Assembly (NCBI GenBank): GCA_020849475.1
Contig: JADLGE010000009.1
Location: 1 to 64,000 of the forward strand
Length of the DNA stretch: 64,000 bases
Source: Gammaproteobacteria bacterium
GTDB lineage: Bacteria; Pseudomonadota; Gammaproteobacteria; Ga0077536
Direction: 5' to 3'
Position 1 is the stretch's first letter, and every line of letters begins with the position of its first letter. A program made the translations under genes and the position numbers. This document shows, piece after piece, positions 53,367 through 61,693 of this stretch. Under the pieces are notes generated by a model. It ran no database searches. It worked only from the letters and a program-made list of their open reading frames with translations, and had not been told where the DNA came from.

Positions 53367-54461
53367 ATGAGTGACATCTTGACGAGCACCCCGCGCGCCG
53401 ACGGTTACGCCATGCCGGCCGAATGGGCGGCGCAAGCACGCTGCTGGATGATGTGGCCGACGCGTCCCGACACCTGGCGGGCCGCCGCCGCACCGGCGCA
53501 GGCGACGTTTGCCACGGTCGCCAATGCCATCGCCGAATTCGAGCCGGTGGTCATAGGCGTCGATGCCGCGCATTACCGCCATGCCCGCCAGCTGCTCAGC
53601 GCCGCCGTCGACCTCCAGCTCATCGACAGCAACGACGCCTGGATGCGTGACATCGGTCCGACCTTCGTGCGCAACGGTGAAAACAAGTTGCGCGCCGTCG
53701 ATTGGGTCTTCAACGCCTGGGGCGGCTTCGATGGCGGTCTCTATCAGCCCTGGGATGCCGACGACGCGGTGGCCGCGCGAGTGGCCGAGCTTGCCGGCGT
53801 GCCGCGTTATCGCGCACCGCTGGTGCTGGAAGGCGGCGCCATTCATGTCGATGGTGAAGGCAGCTGCCTCACCACCGAACAATGCCTGCTCAACCGCAAT
53901 CGCAATCCAGCGCTCACACGCGCCGACATCGAACAGCAGCTGCGCGAATATCTTGGCGTTGACAGCGTGCTGTGGCTGGGGCAGGGCGTGTACCAGGACG
54001 AGACCGACGGTCATGTCGACAACCTCGCCTGCTTCCTGCGGCCGGGCGTGGTGGCCTTGAGCTGGTGCGATGACCGTGACGATCCGCAGCATGCCATTTC
54101 CGCCGACGCGCTGGCGCGTCTGCGTGGCTTTCGCGATGCGCGCGGCCGCAGGCTCGAAGTGGTGAAGATTCCGCAGCCGCGACACATGCCGCGCATGAGC
54201 GCGGCGGAGGCGGCCGGGCTTACGCCAACAGCCGGCAGTCATCCGCGCCCGGCGGGCGCGCGCCTCGCGGCGTCCTATGTGAATTTCCTGCTGGTGAACG
54301 GCGCGCTGATCCTGCCTGCCTTCGATGACGATCACGACGCGCGCGCTGCCGCCATCCTCGCCGAGCAGTTTCCTACGCGGGAAATTCGCCAGGTGCCGGG
54401 ACGCGAGATCCTGCTTGGCGGTGGCTGCGTGCATTGCATTACCCAGCAGCAGCCCGCCTGA
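53367..54461 (+). CDS. aguA: Agmatine deiminase
   Basis: 364 residues. Porphyromonas-type peptidyl-arginine deiminase fold: MPAEWAAQARCWMMWP at the start, DAWMRDIGPTFV, DETDGHVDNLACF with the catalytic Asp/His, and the nucleophile Cys357 in GGGCVHCITQQ. It turns agmatine into N-carbamoylputrescine and ammonia. The N-carbamoylputrescine amidase aguB is not in the window. It converges on the polyamine transporter genes, ending 9 bp from potI. Confidence 0.93.
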   Translation: MSDILTSTPRADGYAMPAEWAAQARCWMMWPTRPDTWRAAAAPAQATFATVANAIAEFEPVVIGVDAAHYRHARQLLSAAVDLQLIDSNDAWMRDIGPTFVRNGENKLRAVDWVFNAWGGFDGGLYQPWDADDAVAARVAELAGVPRYRAPLVLEGGAIHVDGEGSCLTTEQCLLNRNRNPALTRADIEQQLREYLGVDSVLWLGQGVYQDETDGHVDNLACFLRPGVVALSWCDDRDDPQHAISADALARLRGFRDARGRRLEVVKIPQPRHMPRMSAAEAAGLTPTAGSHPRPAGARLAASYVNFLLVNGALILPAFDDDHDARAAAILAEQFPTREIRQVPGREILLGGGCVHCITQQQPA

Positions 54462-54470
54462 AAGATCGCG

Positions 54471-55310
54471 TCAGTCGGGCGCGTTGACCGCCATCTGTGC
54501 GTCGCGCTGCTGCTGGCGTTCCTGGCGCGTCATGACCACGCCAGCCACGATCATCGCCACCGACACCACCAGCACCATCAAGGTCGCGAGGGCGTTGATC
54601 TCGGGCGAGAGTCCGAGCCTGACCTTGGAATAGATCACCATCGGCAGGGTGCTGGCGCCGGGGCCGGACACGAAACTCGAGACCACGAGGTCGTCCAGCG
54701 ACAAGGTGAAGGCCAGCAGCCAGCCCGACACCAGCGCCGGTGCGATGATGGGTAAGGTCACGACCAGAAAGACCTTGGCCGGACGCGCACCCAAATCCAT
54801 CGCCGCTTCTTCGATGGAGGGATCCATGCCGATAAGGCGTGATTGCACGACCACCGTGACATAGGCCATGGCAAACGTTGCATGGGCGATGACTATGGTC
54901 AGCGTGCCGCGTCCGGCGGGCCAGCCGATGGCCTGTTCCAGCGCCACGAACAACAGCAGCAGTGACAGACCGGTGATCACTTCCGGCATCACCAGCGGCG
55001 CAGTGACGAGTCCGCTGAACAGGGCGCGGCCGCGAAACGGACCAAAGCGCGTCAGGCACAGCGCCGCCAGTGTGCCAAGCACGGTGGCGAGGCAGGCAGT
55101 CATGCTCGCAATCTTGAGACTCAGCAGCGCCGCCTCGAGAATCTGCTGGTTGTGCAGCAGCGCGCCATACCACTTGGTGGAAAAGCCCGCCCACACCGTC
55201 ACGAGCTTTGATTCGTTGAACGAAAAAATGATCAGCGAGGCGATGGGCAGGTAGAGAAAGGCGAGGCCCGCCAGCAACCAGCCCGACAGCCAGCGCGGCG
55301 TGCGCTTCAT
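54471..55310 (-). CDS. potI: Polyamine ABC transporter permease, PotI type
   Basis: 279 residues from the ATG at 55310, overlapping the potH stop (ATGA). Six membrane helices with the permease EAA loop EEAAMDLGARPAKVFLVVTLP. Begins WLLAGLAFLYLPIASLIIFSFNESK, typical of PotC/PotI. Forms the membrane channel with PotH. Confidence 0.92.
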   Translation of the reverse strand: MKRTPRWLSGWLLAGLAFLYLPIASLIIFSFNESKLVTVWAGFSTKWYGALLHNQQILEAALLSLKIASMTACLATVLGTLAALCLTRFGPFRGRALFSGLVTAPLVMPEVITGLSLLLLFVALEQAIGWPAGRGTLTIVIAHATFAMAYVTVVVQSRLIGMDPSIEEAAMDLGARPAKVFLVVTLPIIAPALVSGWLLAFTLSLDDLVVSSFVSGPGASTLPMVIYSKVRLGLSPEINALATLMVLVVSVAMIVAGVVMTRQERQQQRDAQMAVNAPD

Positions 55311-56308
55311 GCCGAGGCCTCGCTGCGCCGCTGCAGCCAGCCCTGCAGCACCATGATCACCACCACCAGCGACAGCATTGCGATTGCCACGGCCGACGCC
55401 ACTGGCCACGCGCGGTTGGCGAAGAATTCTTCCCACAGCACTTTGCCGATCATGAGGGTGTCGGTGCCGCCCAGCAGATCGGGGATCACGAATTCACCCA
55501 GGGCCGGAATGAACACCAGCGAAAAGCCGGCGATGATGCCGGGCGCCGACAAGGGCAGGGTGATGGCGAGAAATGCTTTCCATGGCCGGCTGCCGAGATC
55601 GGCGGCGGCTTCGAGCAGCGTATCGTCGAGTTTTTCCAGGGTCGCGTAGAGCGGCAGGATCATGAACGGCAGGTAGGAATAGACGATGCCGACGTAGACC
55701 GCGAAGTTGGTGCGCATCATGACGATGGGACTGTCGATGAGGCCGAGCGCGATGAGCACGTTGTTGATCACACCGTTGTTGTTCAAGAGACCTATCCAAG
55801 CGTAGACGCGCAGCAGAAAGGAAGTCCAGAACGGCAGCACCACCAGCATCAGCAGCACATTGCGCCACGCGCTCGGTGCACGCGCCATGGCATAGGCCAT
55901 CGGGTAACCGATGATGAGACAGATAAGCGCCGAGAAGAACGCCACTTCCACCGAGCGCAGATAGGTTTTGAAATAAAGCGCGTCTTCGAGCAGGAAGCGG
56001 TAATTGCTCAAATGCAGCTTGAGCGTGAGGCCGCCCTCGGCGGTGCGTTCAATGAGAGAGCTGTAGGGCGGTTGCGCAATCAACTGCTCGGCGAAGGAAA
56101 TCTTCAGCACGATCAGGAACGGCACCAAAAAGAACAGAGCCAGCCAGGCATAGGGCAGGGCGATGACGCCGCGCTGCCCGGCGAGGCCCAGCGCGCCGAA
56201 CAGATTCAATATCCAGCGCAGTGGCGCGATGCGCATCAGCGCGCGCACCAGCGGTTCCGAGCCCTTGGCCAGGCGGTCGCCGAGCGGCAGATAGCCGACG
56301 CGGCTCAC
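55307..56308 (-). CDS. potH: Polyamine ABC transporter permease, PotH type
   Basis: 333 residues from a GTG at 56308 that overlaps the potG stop (GTGA). Membrane permease with the EAA loop LEAAADLGSRPWKAFLAITLP. The first ~45 residues before the first helix are longer than in E. coli PotH. Pairs with PotI. Confidence 0.9.
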   Translation of the reverse strand: MSRVGYLPLGDRLAKGSEPLVRALMRIAPLRWILNLFGALGLAGQRGVIALPYAWLALFFLVPFLIVLKISFAEQLIAQPPYSSLIERTAEGGLTLKLHLSNYRFLLEDALYFKTYLRSVEVAFFSALICLIIGYPMAYAMARAPSAWRNVLLMLVVLPFWTSFLLRVYAWIGLLNNNGVINNVLIALGLIDSPIVMMRTNFAVYVGIVYSYLPFMILPLYATLEKLDDTLLEAAADLGSRPWKAFLAITLPLSAPGIIAGFSLVFIPALGEFVIPDLLGGTDTLMIGKVLWEEFFANRAWPVASAVAIAMLSLVVVIMVLQGWLQRRSEASA

Positions 56309-57450
56309 GAGGTCAGCACCACACCACTGGCGGCGTGCCACGACAGCCACACGGCATCGTCCCAGTCGATGCGGTCCTCGGCGTGGCGGATGAGATTCGG
56401 TTGTGTGACTTTGACCGACATGCCCGAGGCGAGCTTGACCTTGAACACCGAGATGTCGCCCATGTAGGCAATACCCTCGACCGTGCCCTGCACGCAGTTT
56501 TCACCGGTGCTGGCCGGCGGCTCGCGGCTGATGAGTATTTTCTCCGGCCGCAGTGCCACCCAGATGGCGCCGCCCGGCGAGGCGGCCACGCCGTGGTTGA
56601 TGAACAGCGTGCAGTCGGCGCTGGTCGAGCGGATGCGCACGTAGTCATTGTCTTCGTCAATGATGTGGCCTTCGAAGATGTTCACCGAGCCGATGAAATC
56701 GGCGACGAAGCGGCTGTTCGGGAACTCGTAGATCTCGCTCGGCGTGCCGGTCTGTACGATGCGGCCGTGATCCATCACACCGATGCGCGAGGCGAGCGTC
56801 ATGGCCTCTTCCTGGTCATGGGTGACGATGATGAACGTCACGCCGAGGGTGTCCTGGATGTTCATCAACTCGAACTGGGTCGATTCACGCAGCTTTTTGT
56901 CGAGCGCCGCCAGCGGTTCGTCGAGCAGCAAGAGCTTGGGCTGCTTGACCAGCGAGCGGGCCAGCGCCACGCGTTGGCGCTGACCGCCGGACAACTGGTG
57001 CGGCTTGCGGCGCGCGAACGCCGACAGCTTGACCAGTTCCAGCATCGCTTCGACCTTGTCACGGATCTCCTGGCGCGAACGGCTCTCCTGCTTCAGGCCG
57101 AAAGCGACGTTGTCCAGCACCGTCATGTGCGGGAACAGCGCGTAGGACTGGAACATCATGTTGACCGGCCGCTGATAGGGCGGGATGTCGGTCATGTCGA
57201 CATCATCGATGTAAATGCGCCCGGCACTCGGCTCCTCGAAACCCGCCAGCATGCGCAACAGCGTGCTCTTGCCGCAGCCCGAGCCACCCAGCAGGCAGAA
57301 CAGTTCCTTGTGGTAGATGTCGAGCGAGAGATCATTGACCGCCACGAAATCGCCGAAGCGCTTGCTGACATGCTCGATGCGCACGTAGGGCCGCGCGCCG
57401 GCATCGGTCCACGGCGTCGGCGCGCTGCGCTCGCTGCTGGCGTCGGTCAT
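56305..57450 (-). CDS. potG: Polyamine ABC transporter ATP-binding protein, PotG type
   Basis: 381 residues. Walker A GGSGCGKSTLLRM (about 55-67), Q-loop MMFQSYALFPHM, ABC signature LSGGQRQRVALARSL, Walker B LLLLDEP and H-loop IVTHDQEEAM. A C-terminal TOBE-like regulatory region follows from about residue 280. Powers the PotFGHI system. It lies 15 bp after potF. Confidence 0.93.
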   Translation of the reverse strand: MTDASSERSAPTPWTDAGARPYVRIEHVSKRFGDFVAVNDLSLDIYHKELFCLLGGSGCGKSTLLRMLAGFEEPSAGRIYIDDVDMTDIPPYQRPVNMMFQSYALFPHMTVLDNVAFGLKQESRSRQEIRDKVEAMLELVKLSAFARRKPHQLSGGQRQRVALARSLVKQPKLLLLDEPLAALDKKLRESTQFELMNIQDTLGVTFIIVTHDQEEAMTLASRIGVMDHGRIVQTGTPSEIYEFPNSRFVADFIGSVNIFEGHIIDEDNDYVRIRSTSADCTLFINHGVAASPGGAIWVALRPEKILISREPPASTGENCVQGTVEGIAYMGDISVFKVKLASGMSVKVTQPNLIRHAEDRIDWDDAVWLSWHAASGVVLTS

Positions 57451-57465
57451 GGGGACGGGCGCCGG

Positions 57466-58653
57466 CTATTGATTGGTTTTGACGCGGGTCCAGGCGCGCG
57501 TCACGAGTCGGTCATAGTCGGGCGGATTGACGACATTCGGAAACAGGGTCGCGCGGGTCGCTGCATCGGGATAAATCGCCGGGTCGTGTACGACCTCGGG
57601 ATCCATCTTGGCGGTGGCGGCGACATTGGCATTGGCGTACTGCACTTCGTTGCTGATGGCGGCGGTAACCTCGGCGCGCAGGATGTAGTCCATGAACTTG
57701 TAAGCGTTCTCGACGTGCGGCGCGTCCTTGGGGATGGCCATGGTGTCGAACCACATGAGCGTGCCTTCCTTGGGGATGACGTAGGCGATGTCATTGCCGT
57801 TCTTGGCTTCCTTGGCGCGCGCGCGCGCCTGGAAAATATCGCCGCTCCAGCCCATCACCAGGCACAGCTCGCCGTTGGCCAGATCGTTGATGTACTGCGA
57901 TGAATGGAAATACTTGATGTGCGGCCGCACCTGCATCAGCGCTGCTTCGACCTTGGCCAAGTCTTCGGCGGTCTGGCTGCCGGTGGGCAGGTTGAGATAG
58001 CGCAGCATCAGAGGCACGACTTCGCTGGGGGTGTCGAGCATGCTCACGCCGCAATCCTTGAAGCGCGCGACGATTTCAGGCTTGAACAGCATGTCCCAAC
58101 TGGTGATGGGCGCATCGTTCATGCGTTCCTTGATCTTGGCGACGTTGTAACCGATGCCGTCGGTGCCCCACAGGTAGGGCAGCACATAGGCATTGTCCGG
58201 GTCGTACCCCGCCAGGGACTTCATGATCTCCGGATCGAGGTTCTTGTAGTTGCTGAGCTTGCTCTTGTTGAGGCGCTGGAAGATGCCGGCCTTGATCTGG
58301 CGGGCGACGAAGTTGGCCGACGGCACCACGATGTCGTAACCGGTGTTGCCGGCCAACAGCTTGGCCTCCAGCACTTCGTTGCTGTCGAACACGTCGTAAC
58401 GCACCTTGATGCCGGTTTCCTTTTCGAAATTGGCAACGGTGTCAGGCCCGATGTAGTCCGACCAGTTGTAGATGTTCAAGACTTTTTCTTCGGCCTGCGC
58501 CTCGGGCGCCGCGGCGGGCGCCGCACTTTCAGCGGGCGCGGGCGTTGGCGCGGCGGCGCTGCCCGCGGTGCTGGCGCTGTCGCCGCCGCCGCAGGCGCTG
58601 AGTAACAGGGTGAGGGCGGCCGGGACGACGACGCGCAGGCGCATGCAGGACAT
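57466..58653 (-). CDS. potF: Polyamine ABC transporter substrate-binding lipoprotein, PotF type
   Basis: 395 residues from the ATG at 58653, chosen because AAGGAA lies six bases upstream; a longer frame to 58695 lacks this. Lipobox LLLSACGG puts the lipid on Cys21, so the protein is membrane-anchored. An Ala/Pro linker follows, then the PotD/PotF fold beginning VLNIYNWSDYIGPDT and GYDIVVPSANFVARQI. Putrescine or other polyamines are the expected ligands. Confidence 0.92.
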   Translation of the reverse strand: MSCMRLRVVVPAALTLLLSACGGGDSASTAGSAAAPTPAPAESAAPAAAPEAQAEEKVLNIYNWSDYIGPDTVANFEKETGIKVRYDVFDSNEVLEAKLLAGNTGYDIVVPSANFVARQIKAGIFQRLNKSKLSNYKNLDPEIMKSLAGYDPDNAYVLPYLWGTDGIGYNVAKIKERMNDAPITSWDMLFKPEIVARFKDCGVSMLDTPSEVVPLMLRYLNLPTGSQTAEDLAKVEAALMQVRPHIKYFHSSQYINDLANGELCLVMGWSGDIFQARARAKEAKNGNDIAYVIPKEGTLMWFDTMAIPKDAPHVENAYKFMDYILRAEVTAAISNEVQYANANVAATAKMDPEVVHDPAIYPDAATRATLFPNVVNPPDYDRLVTRAWTRVKTNQ

Positions 58654-58687
58654 TTTTTGTTCCTTGGGAAAAGCAGCAGAGTTGAAA

Positions 58688-60070
58688 TCAGGCATGACCG
58701 TTGACGGCAGCCAGTGTCAGGTCCAGGCAGCGGCGTGCGAGCGTCAGCAATTCGTCGATTTCGCCGCGACTCATGACCAGCGCCGGCGCGATGATCATGG
58801 TGTCACCCACCGCGCGCATGATGAGACCTTGTTCAAAACAGAAATCGCGGCAGACCGTACCGACTTCGCCGACCGGCGTGAAACGCTGGCGACGGGCCTT
58901 GTCGCGCACCAGTTCCAGCGCGGCCATGAAGCCGACGCCGCGTACTTCACCGACCAGTGGATGGTCGGCGAGCTCCGCCAGGCGTGCCTGCAGATAGGGG
59001 CCGGTGTCGTCGTGCACGCGTTCGACGATGCGCTCGTCGCGCAGGATGCGCACGTTGCGTTCGGCCACCGCGCAGCAGGTCGGATGGCCGGAATAGGTAT
59101 AGCCATGGTTGAACTCGCCACCGCGTTCGATGAGCACGCGTGACACCTCATCGCTGACCATCACGCCGCCGATGGGCAGATAGCCGGACGACAGGCCCTT
59201 GGCGATCACCATGAGGTCCGGCGTATAGCCGAAATGCTCGCAGCCGAACCAGCGGCCGAGACGGCCGAAGCCGCAGATCACTTCGTCGCTGACCAGCAGA
59301 ATGCCGTACTTGCGACAGATGCGTTCGATTTCCGGCCAGTAGCTGGCCGGCGGCACGATCACCCCGCCGGCGCCCTGGATGGGTTCGCCGATGAAAGCCG
59401 CGACCCGGTCGGCGCCGATGGCGAGGATGCGTTCTTCCAGGCGTCGCGCGGCAAGTAGTCCAAATGCCTCAGGGTCGAGTTCGCCGCCCTGCTCGAACCA
59501 GTAGGGCGGCTCGATGTGTTCGATGCCCGGTATCGGCAGGTCGCCCTGCTCGTGCATGTAACGCATGCCGCCCAGGCTCGCACCCGCCATGGTGCTGCCG
59601 TGATAGGCGAGCCAGCGGCTGATGATGACCTTGCGCTGCGGTTGGCCCTGCACCTGCCAGTAATGGCGCACCAGGCGCACCACGGTGTCGTTGGCTTCCG
59701 AGCCGGAGGAAGTGAAGAACACGTGGTTGAGATGGGCGGGCGTGACTTCGGCGAGCAGCGCCGCGAGGGCCAGGGTCGGTGGCGTCGCGGTCTTGAAAAA
59801 ACTGTTGTAGAACGGCAGCTCCAGCATCTGCGCGCTGGCCGCGTCGGCCAATTCGCGGCGGCCATAGCCGACGTTCACGCACCATAGGCCCGCCATGCCA
59901 TCGAGGATGCGCGCGCCGTCCGAATCCCACAGGTAAACCCCTTCAGCACGCGTGATGATGCGTGCGCCGCGGGCATGCAGCGCACGGCTGTCGGTGAACG
60001 GATGCAGGTAGTGACGGCGGTCGAGATCCTGCCAGGCAAGCGTGTCTTGTGATGGGGCTGGCGTGCTCAT
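58688..60070 (-). CDS. spuC: Class III aminotransferase, likely putrescine/polyamine:pyruvate aminotransferase
   Basis: 460 residues from the ATG at 60070. PLP motifs: FTSSGSEANDTVVRL, YHGSTMAGASLGG, SDEVICGFGRLGRWFG and the PLP Lys291 in VIAKGLSSGYLPIGG. The pattern fits omega-amine/putrescine aminotransferases such as SpuC. It starts the minus-strand operon spuC-potF-potG-potH-potI. An upstream start at 60139 is possible. Confidence 0.87.
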   Translation of the reverse strand: MSTPAPSQDTLAWQDLDRRHYLHPFTDSRALHARGARIITRAEGVYLWDSDGARILDGMAGLWCVNVGYGRRELADAASAQMLELPFYNSFFKTATPPTLALAALLAEVTPAHLNHVFFTSSGSEANDTVVRLVRHYWQVQGQPQRKVIISRWLAYHGSTMAGASLGGMRYMHEQGDLPIPGIEHIEPPYWFEQGGELDPEAFGLLAARRLEERILAIGADRVAAFIGEPIQGAGGVIVPPASYWPEIERICRKYGILLVSDEVICGFGRLGRWFGCEHFGYTPDLMVIAKGLSSGYLPIGGVMVSDEVSRVLIERGGEFNHGYTYSGHPTCCAVAERNVRILRDERIVERVHDDTGPYLQARLAELADHPLVGEVRGVGFMAALELVRDKARRQRFTPVGEVGTVCRDFCFEQGLIMRAVGDTMIIAPALVMSRGEIDELLTLARRCLDLTLAAVNGHA

Positions 60071-60128
60071 GCGGTGGCGGGATCTCTGCTTGCATTCGCG
60101 GCCAGGTGACCGCTCTGGCGCATCATTA

Positions 60129-60141
60129 ACATGTTTCATGT
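60129..60141. promoter_or_regulatory. Operator-like palindrome in the divergent spuC/oxidase region
   Basis: ACATGTTTCATGT (5-bp arms around TTT) lies 59 bp before the aminotransferase start and 115 bp before the oxidase start. A dimeric regulator of both divergent genes could bind here. Single site, no match to a known operator, so speculative. Confidence 0.25.
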
Positions 60142-60256
60142 GGAGCGTCGAGCCAGTGTACTGTGAGGCGTCGGCATGCGCCTTGCGGCCTTGCACAGGC
60201 TGTGCGCATCATGCCCTTTCAGTGTGCACATCGCGCTTCGACAGCGGCCCCTCATC

Positions 60257-61531
60257 ATGCCCCACAACCCCTCATCCTATTATCAGCGCAGCGCCGCGCC
60301 GCGTCCGCAGTGCACGGCGCTGCACGGCGATGTGAGTTGCGATGTGGCGGTGGTCGGCGCCGGCATCACGGGCTTGTCGGCGGCGCTGCATCTGCGTGAG
60401 CGCGGCTATCAGGTGGTGGTGCTGGAGGGCGCTGAAATCGGCGCGGGCGCCTCGGGGCGCAGCGGCGGCCAGGTGCTGGCCGGCTTTGCCTGCGGTGTGG
60501 CGACGCTCAGGCAGCACCTGGCAGGCAGCGATGTACGGCGTCTGTGGGAGATGTCGCGCGAGGCGGTGCAACTGACCCGCGACTTGATTGCGCGCCACGC
60601 CATCGCCTGTGATTGGCGCGATGGTCATGTCGATGTCGCGGTCAAGCCGCGTCAGCGCCGCGAACTCGCTGACATGGCCGACACCCTGGCACGCGAATGC
60701 GGCGACCGCAGCCTTGAACTGCTCGATGGCGCAGCGCTGGCGCGCGAAGTGTCGAGCCGCCGTTACTGCGCCGGTCTTTACGACCGCGACAGCGGTCATG
60801 TGCATCCTCTGAACTACACCTTGGGCCTGGGCCATGCCGCGTTGGCGGCCGGCGCGAGCATCCATGAGCACACACCGGTGCTGGCCATGGAAGTCGGCAA
60901 GGATGTGAGCCTGGTCACCGCCGGCGGCCGCGTGCGCGCGGCGCATGTCATTCTGGCGCAGAACACCGGGCGCCCGGTGCTGGACGCGCGCCTGCGCGCC
61001 AAGATCATGCCGGTAGGCACCTATATCGCCGCCACCGAACCCCTCGGCGCCGCACGCGCGCGGAGCCTGGTGCCTGGCGATGCTTCTGTGTGCGACATCA
61101 ATTTCGTGCTGGATTACTTCCGCCTGTCGGCCGACCACCGCTTGCTGTTTGGCGGCCGCGTCAGCTATTCCGGCATGACGCCGCCCAATCTTGCCGCGTC
61201 GATGCGCGCGCGCATGCTGCGTGTGTTTCCCTCGCTCGACGACGTCGCCATCGATTCGGTGTGGGGCGGTGAGGTCGACATCACCATGAATCGCGCGCCC
61301 CATTTCGGCACGCGTGATGGGCGCGTGCTGTTCGCGCAAGGCTTCTCCGGGCATGGCATGGCGCTGACCGCACTGGCGGGCAAGCTCATGGCGGAAGCCG
61401 TGGCCGGGCAGTCAGAGCGTTTCGATGTGTTCAGCCGCATCACCCACCGCGATTTCCCGGGCGGACCGTGGCTGCGCACACCCGCGCTGGTGATGGCGAT
61501 GCTGTATTACCGACTGCGCGATTTTCTGTAG
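60257..61531 (+). CDS. puuB: FAD-dependent oxidoreductase, likely gamma-glutamylputrescine oxidase
   Basis: 424 residues from the ATG at 60257. Dinucleotide-binding motif VVGAGITGLSAALHL (about 33-47), GASGRSGGQVLAGFA, and the DAO-type C-terminal FAQGFSGHGMALTALAGK. Matches PuuB/OrdL amine oxidases. Together with the GS-like gene it would give the gamma-glutamylated putrescine pathway. Diverges from spuC. Confidence 0.85.
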   Translation: MPHNPSSYYQRSAAPRPQCTALHGDVSCDVAVVGAGITGLSAALHLRERGYQVVVLEGAEIGAGASGRSGGQVLAGFACGVATLRQHLAGSDVRRLWEMSREAVQLTRDLIARHAIACDWRDGHVDVAVKPRQRRELADMADTLARECGDRSLELLDGAALAREVSSRRYCAGLYDRDSGHVHPLNYTLGLGHAALAAGASIHEHTPVLAMEVGKDVSLVTAGGRVRAAHVILAQNTGRPVLDARLRAKIMPVGTYIAATEPLGAARARSLVPGDASVCDINFVLDYFRLSADHRLLFGGRVSYSGMTPPNLAASMRARMLRVFPSLDDVAIDSVWGGEVDITMNRAPHFGTRDGRVLFAQGFSGHGMALTALAGKLMAEAVAGQSERFDVFSRITHRDFPGGPWLRTPALVMAMLYYRLRDFL

Positions 61532-61573
61532 CTGTGAATTCATGCGCACATAGGCGCCGAGCATGCCGGCGAA

Positions 61574-61643
61574 TGTCAGACTGAAGTCCGACCCACAGAA
61601 AGAGCGGCTCGATGCATTGTGGATGAGACGTCAGTCTGACATT
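61574..61643. repeat. Inverted pair of GTCAGACTGAAGTCTGAC repeats, partly decayed
   Basis: Cores at 61576-61593 (GTCAGACTGAAGTCCGAC, one mismatch) and 61624-61641 (ATGAGACGTCAGTCTGAC, several mismatches). The spacer GCGGCTCGATGCATTGTGG matches the spacer of the 45.2 kb pair, showing a common longer unit. Lies between the converging oxidase and CAP/RTX genes. Confidence 0.8.
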
Positions 61644-61693
61644 CAAACGCGAGATGGAATTCGCGCGGACGAACAGATTTCTCGCGGGGCTCT

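Noticed and set aside
56221-57903. A 560-codon plus-strand frame opposite potG and potF
   Set aside because: Crosses the boundary of two convincing genes on the other strand and has no family motif.
21276-61641. CRISPR array made of the recurring palindrome
   Set aside because: Copies are kilobases apart or in inverted pairs and not in regular direct-repeat/spacer order; no cas genes are present.
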